NCBI GenBank assembly: GCA_014376355.1
Contig: JACMRQ010000382.1
Location: forward strand, 1-37,006
DNA length: 37,006 nucleotides
From: Arcicella sp.
GTDB taxonomy: Bacteria > Bacteroidota > Bacteroidia > Cytophagales > Spirosomataceae
Direction: 5' to 3'
Of the stretch, positions 16,556-25,497 are shown piece by piece (position 1 is the stretch's first letter; every line of letters begins with the position of its first letter). The notes under the pieces are model-generated. The model worked only from the letters and a program-made list of their open reading frames with translations, did no database searches and was not told where the DNA came from. Made by a program: the position numbers and the translations under genes.

Positions 16556-19327
16556 ATGAAAAAACTTATGCTAATTTTCGTCCTTTTGTGGGCGAAATGG
16601 CTTCCCGTTATTGGACAAGCCGTTACAACAAGTCCTGTACTACCCAACGGTGACCAAGAAATTACGCTTATTTTTGACCTCACGCTTGCCAAAGATGCCA
16701 AAGCTAAAGGACTTTTGGGTAAAACTTCCGATGTTTATTTATGGTCGGGAGCGGGTTCAACTGAAACGGGCGATGCTTTCCAATTTGTGCCATCGGGACA
16801 AACTAATTTTGCCCTTCCATTCGAAAAAGGCAAAATGACATCGCTTGGAAATGATAAATGGAGTATCAAACTTAAACCAAGAGATTATTATTTAGTTCCT
16901 GCCAATATTCCCATAATAAAATTGGGGCTATTATTGAAAAGTGGTGATGGTAAATCTCAAACAGAAGATTTTATTATTAAACTGTATGATAATAAATTAA
17001 ATATTGCTTTCCTTCAACCGAAAGAAAAAACCTTCTTTGCAGATGCTGGGGCATTACTTCCCGTTTTGGCAGTTTCTTCCCAAAAAGCAAATATTGAATT
17101 AACCGTTAATGGCGTTTCTGTGATGGCTGCTATTCTTAAAGATTCTTTAAAATATACATTAAAAGTAAGCACTTTATCGGGAACGATTCAGACCGTTAAA
17201 ATTACTGCTACAACTGCAACTGAAATAGCCACAAATGAATTTACCGTTACTGTGAAACCAACTCCAACCACTGCTGCCTTGCCAATTGGCGTGAAAGATG
17301 GCATCAATTATATTTCTGATACGAAGGTTACGCTTGTTCTATTTGCTCCAAAAAAGGATTTTATATACTTAGTTGGAGATTTTAATAACTGGCAAGCCAA
17401 TAATAAATCATTAATGCAAAGAACTGAAGATGGAAATCGTTATTGGATTGATATTGAAGGACTTACAAAAGGGACTGAATATGCTTTTCAGTATTTAGTA
17501 AATGGGACATTGGCAGTTGGAGACCCTTATTGTGAGAAAATCCTTGACCCAAATAATGATAGAAGTATCTCTTCAACAACGTATCCAAACTTAAAATTTC
17601 TGCCCGATAATGTCAAATCAATTGCTTCGGTTCTACAAACTGGGCAAATAACTTATCCTTGGAAAGTGACTAACTTTAAACGCCCTGTTCAAGATAATTT
17701 GGTGATTTATGAAATGCACATTCGTGATTTTGATAAAGATGGTTCGTATAAAAATGCGATAGATAGAATTGCTTATTTCAAAAATTTAGGAGTTAATTGT
17801 ATTGAATTAATGCCAATTTCTGAATTTTCAAATAATGATTCTTGGGGATATAATCCCATTTATTTTTTGGCTCCCGACAAGGCCTACGGAACAAAAGATG
17901 ACTTGAAGAAATTTATTGATTTATGTCACGAAAATGGTATTGCCGTGGTTCTGGATGTGGTTTATAATCAAGCAGATTATGAATTTCCTTACGTGAAAAT
18001 GTATTGGGATGGAAGTCAACCTTCCAAAGATTCTCCTTTTTTTAATCAGCAAGCCTCGCATCCATACAGTGTGTTTTTTGATTTTAACCATGAAAGTCAA
18101 GCCACGAAAGATTATGTTAATCGGGCAAACGAATTTTGGATAAAGGAATACAAAATTGATGGTTATCGTTTTGATTTAGCCAAGGGTTTTACGCAAAGAC
18201 AAAGTAGTGATGATGGTCAATTTAGATTATATGATCAGGGAAGAGTTGATACTTGGAAAGGTTATTACGACAAAATAAGAAGTTACGATAAAGATGCCTA
18301 CGTGATTTTGGAGTTGTTTTCGGAAGACCGTGAGGAACAAATACTCACAGATATGGGCATGATGGTTTGGGCAAATCAGAATGGAGATGCACGGAGTGCG
18401 GTGAAGGGAAATGGCAGTGATTTTTCTCGTTTTTCCTACAAATCAAGAGGATTCAAAACGCCCGCTACTGTTGGTTATATGGAAAGTCATGATGAGGAAA
18501 GAGTAATGTTTGACGCACTTAAAACACTAAATTTATCAACTGCTTTGGAAAGGAGTAAAGCTGCATTGGCATCATTTATGACTATTCCTGGACCTAAAAT
18601 GATTTGGCAATTTGGCGAATTGGGCTACGATATTTCCATTGAACAAGGAGGAAGAACGAGTCGTAAACCTATTCGGTGGGAATATTTTTCAGATCCTGAA
18701 CGTTTGAAATTATACAAGGTTTATTCAGAAATTATTAAACTGAAAATAAGCCAAGATATTTTTAGAACTACAGATTTTAATATGGATTTAACAGGGTTGG
18801 TTAAGAAAATGACGCTGAAGAACAATACAAATAAACTGATTTCAGTAGCCAATTTTGACCTTTCTGAGCGTTCTGTTGCAGATATTTTTCCGAGTTTAGG
18901 AAAATGGTACGATTTCTTCACAGGGGCTGAATTAAATGTGAGTGATTTGACGACAAAATATACTTTAAAAGCAGGAGAATTTCATATTTACTCTACGACT
19001 CAATTGCCCAAACCCGAAGCAGATTTAGTGCCTTGGAAACCATTGGGAACAATTATTCCATTAGCCGTTGAGAGTGAGATGGAAGAAGGTATGAAAGTAT
19101 ATCCGAATCCAAGTAAAGATTTGATTTATGTGGAAATTCCAGCCTTTGCGAAAGGATATGTCTTTTTGAAAATCAATGATTTGATGGGAAGACTATTATC
19201 GGAAAGTGAATTTAAGGCAGGACAAAAAAATTATGCAATTGATATTCAGAAGCTACCACAGGGGACTTATTTTTTGAACGCTGAACAAGGAGAAAAACGA
19301 ATTGTAAAGAAGTTTGTGAAGTTATAA
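16556..19327 (+). CDS. Secreted GH13 alpha-amylase-family glycosidase with CBM48-like and T9SS sorting domains
   Basis: Extracellular alpha-glucan hydrolase of 923 residues. The ATG at 16556 is chosen because it opens with a signal peptide ending at about GQA (residues 1-21); an upstream frame extends to 16475 without signal character. Residues about 25-235 are beta-sandwich domains. About 245-340 is a CBM48/glycogen-binding-like domain (FIYLVGDFNNW). The GH13 barrel begins near 379 (IYEMHIRDF) with region I DVVYNQ at 467, nucleophile Asp540 in GYRFDLA, acid/base Glu586 in ILELFSE, and Asp646 in MESHDEE, so the catalytic triad is complete. Residues about 846-923 form a Por-secretion tail (VYPNPSKD...LPQGTYFL...KKFVKL). 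A TATCTTCG box near 16518 might give a private promoter. Confidence 0.93.
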   Translation: MKKLMLIFVLLWAKWLPVIGQAVTTSPVLPNGDQEITLIFDLTLAKDAKAKGLLGKTSDVYLWSGAGSTETGDAFQFVPSGQTNFALPFEKGKMTSLGNDKWSIKLKPRDYYLVPANIPIIKLGLLLKSGDGKSQTEDFIIKLYDNKLNIAFLQPKEKTFFADAGALLPVLAVSSQKANIELTVNGVSVMAAILKDSLKYTLKVSTLSGTIQTVKITATTATEIATNEFTVTVKPTPTTAALPIGVKDGINYISDTKVTLVLFAPKKDFIYLVGDFNNWQANNKSLMQRTEDGNRYWIDIEGLTKGTEYAFQYLVNGTLAVGDPYCEKILDPNNDRSISSTTYPNLKFLPDNVKSIASVLQTGQITYPWKVTNFKRPVQDNLVIYEMHIRDFDKDGSYKNAIDRIAYFKNLGVNCIELMPISEFSNNDSWGYNPIYFLAPDKAYGTKDDLKKFIDLCHENGIAVVLDVVYNQADYEFPYVKMYWDGSQPSKDSPFFNQQASHPYSVFFDFNHESQATKDYVNRANEFWIKEYKIDGYRFDLAKGFTQRQSSDDGQFRLYDQGRVDTWKGYYDKIRSYDKDAYVILELFSEDREEQILTDMGMMVWANQNGDARSAVKGNGSDFSRFSYKSRGFKTPATVGYMESHDEERVMFDALKTLNLSTALERSKAALASFMTIPGPKMIWQFGELGYDISIEQGGRTSRKPIRWEYFSDPERLKLYKVYSEIIKLKISQDIFRTTDFNMDLTGLVKKMTLKNNTNKLISVANFDLSERSVADIFPSLGKWYDFFTGAELNVSDLTTKYTLKAGEFHIYSTTQLPKPEADLVPWKPLGTIIPLAVESEMEEGMKVYPNPSKDLIYVEIPAFAKGYVFLKINDLMGRLLSESEFKAGQKNYAIDIQKLPQGTYFLNAEQGEKRIVKKFVKL

Positions 19328-19348
19328 AACGATTCTCCAGAATCGTTT
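19327..19348. repeat. 10-bp perfect hairpin directly after the GH13 stop codon
   Basis: AAACGATTCT (19327-19336) and AGAATCGTTT (19339-19348) with a 2-nt loop. There is no U-run on the plus strand, so its role as a terminator for the GH13 transcript is only possible. It also lies just beyond the U-tract that ends the SRP RNA on the other strand. Confidence 0.5.
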
Positions 19349-19361
19349 GGGCATAAAAAAA

Positions 19362-19438
19362 GGCAAATTCACCGCTCAACCAACCTACCCTTGCTTCGGT
19401 CAAGACCTGGGGGATTCAGAGGGAGCTGGTAATTTGCC
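19362..19438 (-). ncRNA. ffs: Small signal recognition particle RNA (4.5S-type)
   Basis: On the minus strand the segment reads as a closed hairpin RNA. The outer ends GGCAAATT (19438-19431) and AATTTGCC (19369-19362) pair exactly. The apical region has CCCCCAGG, a 10-nt cap (UCUUGACCGA), then AGCAAGGGUA. CAGG and AGCA on either side of a 10-nt cap are the conserved Ffh-binding (M-domain) symmetrical loop elements, spaced as in E. coli 4.5S RNA. A U-run (19361-19355) follows directly, giving a terminator, and a promoter lies immediately upstream. The cap is not GGAA. Length about 77-85 nt. Confidence 0.88.
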
Positions 19439-19442
19439 GACA

Positions 19443-19474
19443 CAAAGATGGGGTATTTTGTTTGATTTGCAAAA
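19443..19474 (-). promoter_or_regulatory. Promoter of the SRP RNA gene
   Basis: On the minus strand TTTTG (19474-19470), 19 nt, then CATCTTTG (19450-19443), one base off TAnnTTTG, end a few bases before the RNA's 5' stem. Spacing and position fit a Bacteroidota housekeeping promoter. Confidence 0.65.
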
Positions 19475-19594
19475 TGTACTTTTATAATTTATACTCAGTG
19501 TAAGGCAGAAATACATCTTAAACTTTTTAGTATCAGTAGTTTACAGACAATAATTTATTTTAAATATTTTCAACTTTTATTAAATATAATCAAA

Positions 19595-20404
19595 ATGCTT
19601 ACTCTTTTTTATCAAAATATTTCTTTAACCATTGTGAATTTTTATACTATCGTTTTTCAATCTGTCAAACAGAATCAAAAAGTAGGTTTTGAATCAATCA
19701 TAAAAAACTGTTTACTGTTAATTGTTAATTGTTCACTGTTAATCGGATGCACAGGGTCATCAGAGGCATTTATTGATAAAGCAAAAGAGCAATTGCAAAA
19801 AGGAAATGCTAAGGAAGCCGTTCAATATTTGAACCAAGCCATCGACAAAGACCCCACCAATGCACGGGCTTTCAACATGCGTGGAGCGGCAAATTTTGAA
19901 GTCAAAGATTATGCAAATGCTCTTTTGGATTATGAACAAGCCATTAAAATAGATCCAAAAGATTATAAACCTTATTTTAATCGTGCATCGGTTAGAATGG
20001 AGAAATCTGATTGGGAGGGAGCTTTAATTGATTGTACGAAAGCCGCTGAAATTCAGCCAGATTCGGCTGGAATATATGTAAAAAGAGGGATTTCTTACGC
20101 TGCACTTCTGAGAATTCCAGAGGCAATTAATGATTTTAATAAAGCCTTGAAATTGAATCCGAAAGAAATTAACGCTTTGTATAATCGGGGAAATATTTAC
20201 TTTCAAACTAAGGATTTTGAAAATGCAGAAAAAGATTTTTTGTCGGCTGTAAGAACAGATTCAAGATTTGCAAAAGCATTTTATGGGTTAGGCATTGTTC
20301 AGCAACAAATGGGCAAGACAGACGAAGCTTGTATGAGTATGAAAAACGCTAATCGTTTGGGATACAACGATGCAAAGATTGCACTGGATAGTTTTTGTAA
20401 GTGA
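19595..20404 (+). CDS. TPR-repeat lipoprotein
   Basis: A 269-residue protein with five to six tetratricopeptide repeats from about residue 60 to the C-terminus (for example AFNMRGAANFEVKDYANALL, ALYNRGNIYFQTKDFENAEK), a helical scaffold for protein contacts. A lipoprotein signal (LLLIVNCSLLIGC, Cys at about 52) precedes the repeats, so the start at 19595 gives an unusually long N-region of about 37 residues; no ATG lies closer to the signal, so the real start is uncertain. The signal-encoding DNA (19707-19741) is made of five tandem 7-nt units. It is the first of three same-strand genes (gaps of 32 and 19 nt). Partner proteins are unknown. Confidence 0.85.
   Translation: MLTLFYQNISLTIVNFYTIVFQSVKQNQKVGFESIIKNCLLLIVNCSLLIGCTGSSEAFIDKAKEQLQKGNAKEAVQYLNQAIDKDPTNARAFNMRGAANFEVKDYANALLDYEQAIKIDPKDYKPYFNRASVRMEKSDWEGALIDCTKAAEIQPDSAGIYVKRGISYAALLRIPEAINDFNKALKLNPKEINALYNRGNIYFQTKDFENAEKDFLSAVRTDSRFAKAFYGLGIVQQQMGKTDEACMSMKNANRLGYNDAKIALDSFCK
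19707..19741 (+). repeat. Five tandem 7-nt repeats in the lipoprotein signal sequence
   Basis: Units are ACTGTTT, ACTGTTA, ATTGTTA, ATTGTTC, ACTGTTA. Because 7 is not a multiple of 3, gain or loss of one unit would shift the frame of the TPR lipoprotein. Confidence 0.75.
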
Positions 20405-20436
20405 TTTTGTTATATTTACAGAGAAAAACAAAAAAT

Positions 20437-20826
20437 ATGAAATACATAGCCTTAACTTTTACCTTAATTTTTATCCTTTTCGCAGGTTGGCAATATAACG
20501 ACCCCGACCCAATTCTTTGGATACCCATTTATTTGATTGCGGCTTACGCTACGTTCAGGACATTTCAGGGCAAAGCCAATCCAGAAATGTTATTAGTTTT
20601 GGTTGTTATTTCCTTCGCAGGAGGCATGAATTCTTGGAATATGATGAGTGCTTGGGAAGGTTTTTTCACGGAAGGCGGGGGTTTAGCGATGAAATCAAAT
20701 AATCAAGAACTCGCCCGTGAAGCCTGTGGACTATGGATTTGTACAATCTCATTCATGATTTGCTGGGAGATTGACAGATTTACAAAAAGAGTTATCAGTA
20801 AACAAGAACCAGTTGCGTCTTATTAA
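20437..20826 (+). CDS. TMEM220-like small membrane protein
   Basis: A 129-residue integral membrane protein with four predicted helices: 3-17 (IALTFTLIFILFAGW), about 25-41 (LWIPIYLIAAYATF), about 50-65 (MLLVLVVISFAGGMN) and about 98-113 (GLWICTISFMICWEI). The motif GWQYNDPDPILWIPIY after the first helix is characteristic of the transmembrane family 220, known from animals and several bacterial phyla and without an assigned function. The ATG at 20437 is preferred; an earlier GTG at 20401 overlaps the stop codon of the TPR gene. It lies between the TPR lipoprotein and the ThuA-domain gene in what looks like one operon. Confidence 0.8.
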   Translation: MKYIALTFTLIFILFAGWQYNDPDPILWIPIYLIAAYATFRTFQGKANPEMLLVLVVISFAGGMNSWNMMSAWEGFFTEGGGLAMKSNNQELAREACGLWICTISFMICWEIDRFTKRVISKQEPVASY

Positions 20827-20845
20827 ACTAAAAATAAACAATTCA

Positions 20846-21622
20846 ATGAAAAACATGATGAAAAAATCATTAACCAAAAATTTACTACTGATACTCGCTC
20901 TCTCGGTTTTTTCGAGTTCCATTTATGCTCAACAGTTTAAAGTTTTATTATTTACTAAAACGGATGGATTTCACCACGAATCTATTAATGAGGGAGTTAC
21001 GGCTATCAAAAAATTAGCAGAGCGTAATACTTTTAGCGTAGATTGGCAAGAAAATGCTGCTGTTTTTAATGATAAGGCCTTAGAAAAATATCAAGCTGTT
21101 ATTTTTTTGAGTACAACGGGTAATATTTTAAATGAAGAACAACAAGCTGCTTTTGAGAAATTTATTAAAGCTGGTAAAGGGTTTGTAGGTATTCACTCGG
21201 CTACAGATACGGAATACGATTGGGCTTGGTATGGTAAAATGGTGGGAATGTATTTCAAAATTCACCCGCAACAACAAACGGCCTATTTAAACGTACAAGA
21301 TAGTAATTTTCCAGGAATGGAGCGTTTTCCAAAAAAATTATTGTGGACAGATGAGTGGTATGAATTTAAAACGCCTGCTAATGCAAGTGATTTAAAAGTA
21401 TTAATTTCGATTGATGAAAAATCGTATAATCCTAATGCTAAGTGGGGAGATAATGAAGGCAAAGGAATGGGAACACATCCAATTTCTTGGTATCATAATT
21501 ACGACGGCGGTCGTGCATTTTACACAGGACTTGGACATATTCCTTTAACTTATTCAGACCAAACTTTCTTAGACCATATCTACGGAGGAATTTACTGGGC
21601 GGCTACTGGGAAGGGTTTGTAG
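20846..21622 (+). CDS. Exported ThuA-like domain protein
   Basis: A 258-residue exported protein. The ATG at 20846 is chosen since a signal peptide follows (KNLLLILALSVFSSSIYAQ, cleavage after about residue 29); the longer frame from 20771 overlaps the previous gene. The mature protein is one ThuA domain (glutamine amidotransferase-like fold): VLLFTKTDGFHHESINEGV at the N-terminus, AVIFLSTTGNILNEEQ, GKGFVGIHSATDTEYDWAWY, and the C-terminal HPISWYHNYDGGRAFYTGLGH. The family is linked to trehalose or other sugar utilisation, but its chemistry is not settled. Many Bacteroidota ThuA proteins are extracytoplasmic, as here. It ends the three-gene unit, followed by a good terminator. Confidence 0.92.
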   Translation: MKNMMKKSLTKNLLLILALSVFSSSIYAQQFKVLLFTKTDGFHHESINEGVTAIKKLAERNTFSVDWQENAAVFNDKALEKYQAVIFLSTTGNILNEEQQAAFEKFIKAGKGFVGIHSATDTEYDWAWYGKMVGMYFKIHPQQQTAYLNVQDSNFPGMERFPKKLLWTDEWYEFKTPANASDLKVLISIDEKSYNPNAKWGDNEGKGMGTHPISWYHNYDGGRAFYTGLGHIPLTYSDQTFLDHIYGGIYWAATGKGL

Positions 21623-21640
21623 ATTTTATTTCTGTTAAGC

Positions 21641-21676
21641 AAAAGCCTGTGAATCAATGATTTACAGGCTTTTTTG
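21641..21676 (+). terminator. Rho-independent terminator after the ThuA gene
   Basis: AAGCCTGTGAATCA pairs with TGATTTACAGGCTT (one G-U pair), followed by a run of T on the plus strand, 18 nt after the stop codon. Confidence 0.9.
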
Positions 21677-21870
21677 TGGATATGGAGGTTGGGATAACTT
21701 TTTATTCGTATGAGGCCTACCGTTCACGATTAGGAGTGATTAAATCTGTGAATAATGTAAGTATTTTAAATAATTATGTAATACTTTTTTAAGGAAATTA
21801 GCTCAATTTTATAATTGGAAAATCATGTTTGAAGACAAATATAAATTTCAGTATGGGTTAAATATTTATA

Positions 21871-21908
21871 AAACGTTCTTCAAAAATGAAGGACGTTTGT
21901 TGTTTTTT
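21871..21908 (+). terminator. Terminator-like hairpin in the leader of the cation ATPase gene
   Basis: AAACGTTCTTC (21871-21881) pairs with GAAGGACGTTT (21888-21898) with one G-U pair, followed by a T run at 21903-21908. No gene ends just upstream (the previous one already has a terminator), and the ATPase ATG is 28 nt downstream, so this could be an attenuator if the promoter lies within 21677-21870. That 190-nt stretch holds no gene that I can see. Confidence 0.55.
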
Positions 21909-21935
21909 AAAACCGATTAAAATTAAAACCGACCT

Positions 21936-24611
21936 ATGAAAATAAAATATCCAATCGAAAATCCTCATATTTTATCTACTGAGGAAATTTTGAAAACTAC
22001 ACAAACTGATGTAAATCAAGGACTTAGTAAATCAGAATCTGAGAAGCGAAATAAAGACTTTGGGCTGAATATTTACGAGGCACAGGCTCAAAAAAGCGTT
22101 TGGCTAATCCTCTTGGAACAATTCAAAAGCCCGATTGTCTATTTATTGGTTTTTGCAGCTTTGGTTTCACTGTACTTTCAACATTATATCGAAGCCATTG
22201 CCATTGCCGTTGTTATTTTGGTGAATGCTTTGATTGGTTTTTTAATGGAAATGCAGGCTCGAAGTTCAATGAATGCTTTGAAGGAAATGGACATTATCAA
22301 ATCCAAAGTTTTTAGAGATGGAAAATTACAGGAAATAGAAGCTGAAAAAATAACGCTTGGCGATTTGATTAAATTAGAAGCAGGAGATGTGATTCCTGGA
22401 GATGGACGCTTGGTTGAATCTAATCAATTACAATGCGATGAATCTTCGCTCACCGGGGAGTCGCTTCCAACCCTTAAAAATATCGAAATTCTTCCTAAAG
22501 AAACGACACTTGGCGACCGATTTAACATGGTTTTTAAGGGTTCATCCGTGATGAATGGTAATGGAAAAGCGGTAATTACGGGTATTGCCAAAAATACTGA
22601 ATTAGGTAAAATTACGTCCTTAGTTGAAAATTCGACCGATACCGTAACGCCTTTGGATAAAAAACTAAACTCTTTAAGTAAAAAACTTATTTGGATAACC
22701 TTAAGTATGACTGCAATTTTTGCGGTTACGGGTATAATTCAAGGAAAAAATTGGTTAGTAATTCTTGAAACTTCGATTGCCTTATCTGTTGCAGCTTTTC
22801 CAGAAGGCTTGCCAATTGTGTCCACGGTGGCTTTATCTTACGGAATGTTGTTAATGGCAAAACGAAATGCCATCGTAAAAAAACTTTCTGCGGTTGAAAC
22901 CTTGGGAAGTACAAGCGTGATTCTTACCGATAAAACGGGTACACTTACGGAAAATAAAATTTACGTCGACACTTTCTGTTTTCCAGAAGAAACTGTGAAG
23001 GCAAGTATCGAAAATAATATCCTAAAATTCAATGATGGTGAAATTGAAAATAGTAAAGTAGGATTTGGTATAATTAAAGTTGTGGGAGCTTTATGCAATA
23101 ATGCTTCTGCGGAAATAAAGGGAAAAAAAGAAAAGACTTTGGGCGATCCTGTCGAAATTGCTTTAATACATTTAGCAAATACTTCAGAAGTTTCTCTTGA
23201 AGAAACCAATAAACAATATAAACGTATTGGGGAAATTCCTTTCGATGCAGAAACCAAAATGATGGCTACTTTACACAAAAGTAAAAATGGAAATTTTGTG
23301 GCTGCCAAAGGGGCTGTAGAGCAATTGTTAGAAAAATGCAGTAAAATTTTAAAGGGCGAATCTGTTAATAAACTTAGCAAAGCCGATAGAAAAAAAATCC
23401 TCGAAGAATCCGAAAAATTATCAGAAGATGGCTTGCGAGTTTTGGCATTTGCCTACCGAGAAGAAGCTAAAATTAACGCTGAAAACTATTTGAACGATTT
23501 AATTTATATCGGCTCAATTGGTTTTATTGACCCGCCCCGATTAGATATCCGAAAAGCGATTATAACTTGCCGAGATGCTGGAATTAAAGTAGTTATGATT
23601 ACGGGTGACCATCCTAAAACAGCTTTAAATATTGCAAAAAAAGTTGGTTTAGTGGATGAAGATGAAGGAAACGTTATAACTGGGATTGATTTACCCGATA
23701 TGAAATCACTCACCAAAGACTGGAAAAAAAGAATCCTATCAACTGCCGTATTTGCTCGAACCACCCCAAAACAGAAATTAGATATTGCGGATATTTTCCA
23801 AAAAGCAGGTAATATAGTTGCTATGACAGGGGATGGTGTAAATGATGCACCTGCCTTGAAAAAAGCAGATGTTGGTATTGCGATGGGATTGCGAGGTACG
23901 CAAGTGGCAAAAGAAACTGCCAGTATTATACTGAAAAATGATTCATTTACCTCGATTGCCGAAGCGGTGGCACATGGGCGTGAGATTTTTAATAACATCA
24001 AAAAATTTGTCATTTACCTTGTTTCTTGTAATTTGAGTGAGATTTTTATTGTAACAACCTTGGGTTTTCTTGCACCCGCTTCAACCATTTTACCCTTGCA
24101 AATTTTATTTTTGAATATGGTAACCGATGTATTTCCTGCCTTAGCACTGGGGTTGGGGAAAGGAGATAAAACGGTCATGGAAATACCACCAAGAAATCCA
24201 AAAGAGGATATTGTCACCAATAAAGATTGGATTGAAATTGGATTATATTCGTTTGTGATAACTATTTCAGTGATTTTGGCAATTATTTATTGCCGAGAAT
24301 ATATCACGAAAGACCACAAATTTTTAAATAATGTAGCTTTTACAACCTTGGCATTTTCTCAATTATTCCATGTTTTTAATATGTCATCACCCAAATCAAA
24401 ATTTTTAGTGAATGAAATTACTAAAAATCATTTTGTCTGGTATGCTATAATTATTTGCTTAGGATTGATAGTAATTGTGTATGCCGTTCCACAAATGCGT
24501 TTAGTTTTAGGCTTGGCAGTTCTTACGACTGAAGTGTGGGTTGTTTCAGTTTTGGCAAGTTTAATTCCGTTGGTATTAGTGCAGATTTACAAGGCTATTA
24601 AAAAGGAGTAA
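21936..24611 (+). CDS. P2-type cation-transporting ATPase (Ca2+-ATPase-like)
   Basis: An 891-residue P-type ATPase in the inner membrane. Key motifs in order: TGES at 173-176 (actuator), PEGLP at 289-293 in M4, the phosphorylated Asp332 in DKTGTLTE, nucleotide-domain stretches, TGD in MITGDHPKTA, and GDGVND from 632. In M5 NLSE and in M6 NMVTD keep the polar residues that ligate Ca2+ in SERCA-type pumps (Asn and Glu of M5; Asn, Thr and Asp of M6), and with the M4 Glu both Ca2+ sites look present. Ca2+ is therefore the best guess, but Na+ or another cation cannot be excluded. It is followed 13 nt later by the YitT-type gene, then pfkB, all on the same strand. Confidence 0.9.
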   Translation: MKIKYPIENPHILSTEEILKTTQTDVNQGLSKSESEKRNKDFGLNIYEAQAQKSVWLILLEQFKSPIVYLLVFAALVSLYFQHYIEAIAIAVVILVNALIGFLMEMQARSSMNALKEMDIIKSKVFRDGKLQEIEAEKITLGDLIKLEAGDVIPGDGRLVESNQLQCDESSLTGESLPTLKNIEILPKETTLGDRFNMVFKGSSVMNGNGKAVITGIAKNTELGKITSLVENSTDTVTPLDKKLNSLSKKLIWITLSMTAIFAVTGIIQGKNWLVILETSIALSVAAFPEGLPIVSTVALSYGMLLMAKRNAIVKKLSAVETLGSTSVILTDKTGTLTENKIYVDTFCFPEETVKASIENNILKFNDGEIENSKVGFGIIKVVGALCNNASAEIKGKKEKTLGDPVEIALIHLANTSEVSLEETNKQYKRIGEIPFDAETKMMATLHKSKNGNFVAAKGAVEQLLEKCSKILKGESVNKLSKADRKKILEESEKLSEDGLRVLAFAYREEAKINAENYLNDLIYIGSIGFIDPPRLDIRKAIITCRDAGIKVVMITGDHPKTALNIAKKVGLVDEDEGNVITGIDLPDMKSLTKDWKKRILSTAVFARTTPKQKLDIADIFQKAGNIVAMTGDGVNDAPALKKADVGIAMGLRGTQVAKETASIILKNDSFTSIAEAVAHGREIFNNIKKFVIYLVSCNLSEIFIVTTLGFLAPASTILPLQILFLNMVTDVFPALALGLGKGDKTVMEIPPRNPKEDIVTNKDWIEIGLYSFVITISVILAIIYCREYITKDHKFLNNVAFTTLAFSQLFHVFNMSSPKSKFLVNEITKNHFVWYAIIICLGLIVIVYAVPQMRLVLGLAVLTTEVWVVSVLASLIPLVLVQIYKAIKKE

Positions 24612-24624
24612 GTTATAATAAAAT

Positions 24625-25497
24625 ATGAAACAAAAAAATAATGCAGTTCAGATAATTAAGGATTTTGTTTTTATTACTCTTGGAATCTTCTCAGCGGCCT
24701 TTGGCTTTAAAGGATTTCTTTTGACGAATCATTTTATTGACGGTGGGGCAACTGGAATTTCGCTTTTAATTTCAGTTTTAACTCCTATACCACTTTATCT
24801 ACTTTTGATAGTGGTTAATATTCCATTCATTATTTTGGGATATAAAATCATTGGTCGAATGTTCGCCATCAAAACAGCTTTGGCAATTTGTGGACTTTCG
24901 TTGGTGGTAGGCACTGTGTCATTCCCCAATGTAACTAATGATAATATTTTAGTAGCCTTATTTGGCGGTTTTTTTTTGGGTGCCGGTATTGGGCTTTCCA
25001 TGAGAGGTGGGGCCGTAATTGATGGAACAGAAGTACTCGCCATTTATTTAAGCCGCAAATTTGGAACAACGCTTGGCGATATTATTATCGTAATTAACGT
25101 GATTATCTTCTCGATAGCCGCCTTTTTCTTATCCATCGAAATTGCTTTATATTCGATGGTAACTTATATGTCAGCTTCAAAAGCACTTGATTTTGTAGTA
25201 GAAGGAATTGAAGAATATACGGGAGTTACCATTATTTCCCCGCATAGTGAGGAAATTTCAAAAATGATTTTCGATATACTCGGACGGGGAGTAACTATTT
25301 ACAAAGGTAAAGGAGGTTTTGGCAAAATTGGAAAAACAAAAGACATTGAAATAGTTTATACCGTAATTACACGTTTAGAACTAAGTCATCTCAATGCAGA
25401 ACTCGAAAAAATTGATCCAAAAGCTTTCGTGGTAATGAGTAGCATTAAAGATACAAAAGGGGGAATGATAAAGAAAAGGGCATTTAAACATGATTAG
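24625..25497 (+). CDS. YitT-family membrane protein with a C-terminal DUF2179 domain
   Basis: A 290-residue protein: about five to six hydrophobic helices between residues 10 and 200 (FVFITLGIFSAAFGFKGFLL, YLLLIVVNIPFIILGYKIIG, ALFGGFFLGAGIGLSMRGG), then a soluble DUF2179 domain at about 205-285 (GVTIISPHSEEISKMIFDIL, RGVTIYKGKGGFGK, VYTVITRLELSHL). The motif FIDGGATGISLL near residue 38 is typical of the family. Function is not established; it is an inner-membrane protein that may carry or sense a small molecule. It lies 13 nt after the ATPase and overlaps pfkB by 8 nt, so the three should be translated from one mRNA. Confidence 0.92.
   Translation: MKQKNNAVQIIKDFVFITLGIFSAAFGFKGFLLTNHFIDGGATGISLLISVLTPIPLYLLLIVVNIPFIILGYKIIGRMFAIKTALAICGLSLVVGTVSFPNVTNDNILVALFGGFFLGAGIGLSMRGGAVIDGTEVLAIYLSRKFGTTLGDIIIVINVIIFSIAAFFLSIEIALYSMVTYMSASKALDFVVEGIEEYTGVTIISPHSEEISKMIFDILGRGVTIYKGKGGFGKIGKTKDIEIVYTVITRLELSHLNAELEKIDPKAFVVMSSIKDTKGGMIKKRAFKHD

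Noticed and set aside
19212-19403. 63-codon minus-strand frame near the GH13 stop
   Set aside because: Explained by the SRP RNA gene on the same strand and the antisense of the GH13 tail.
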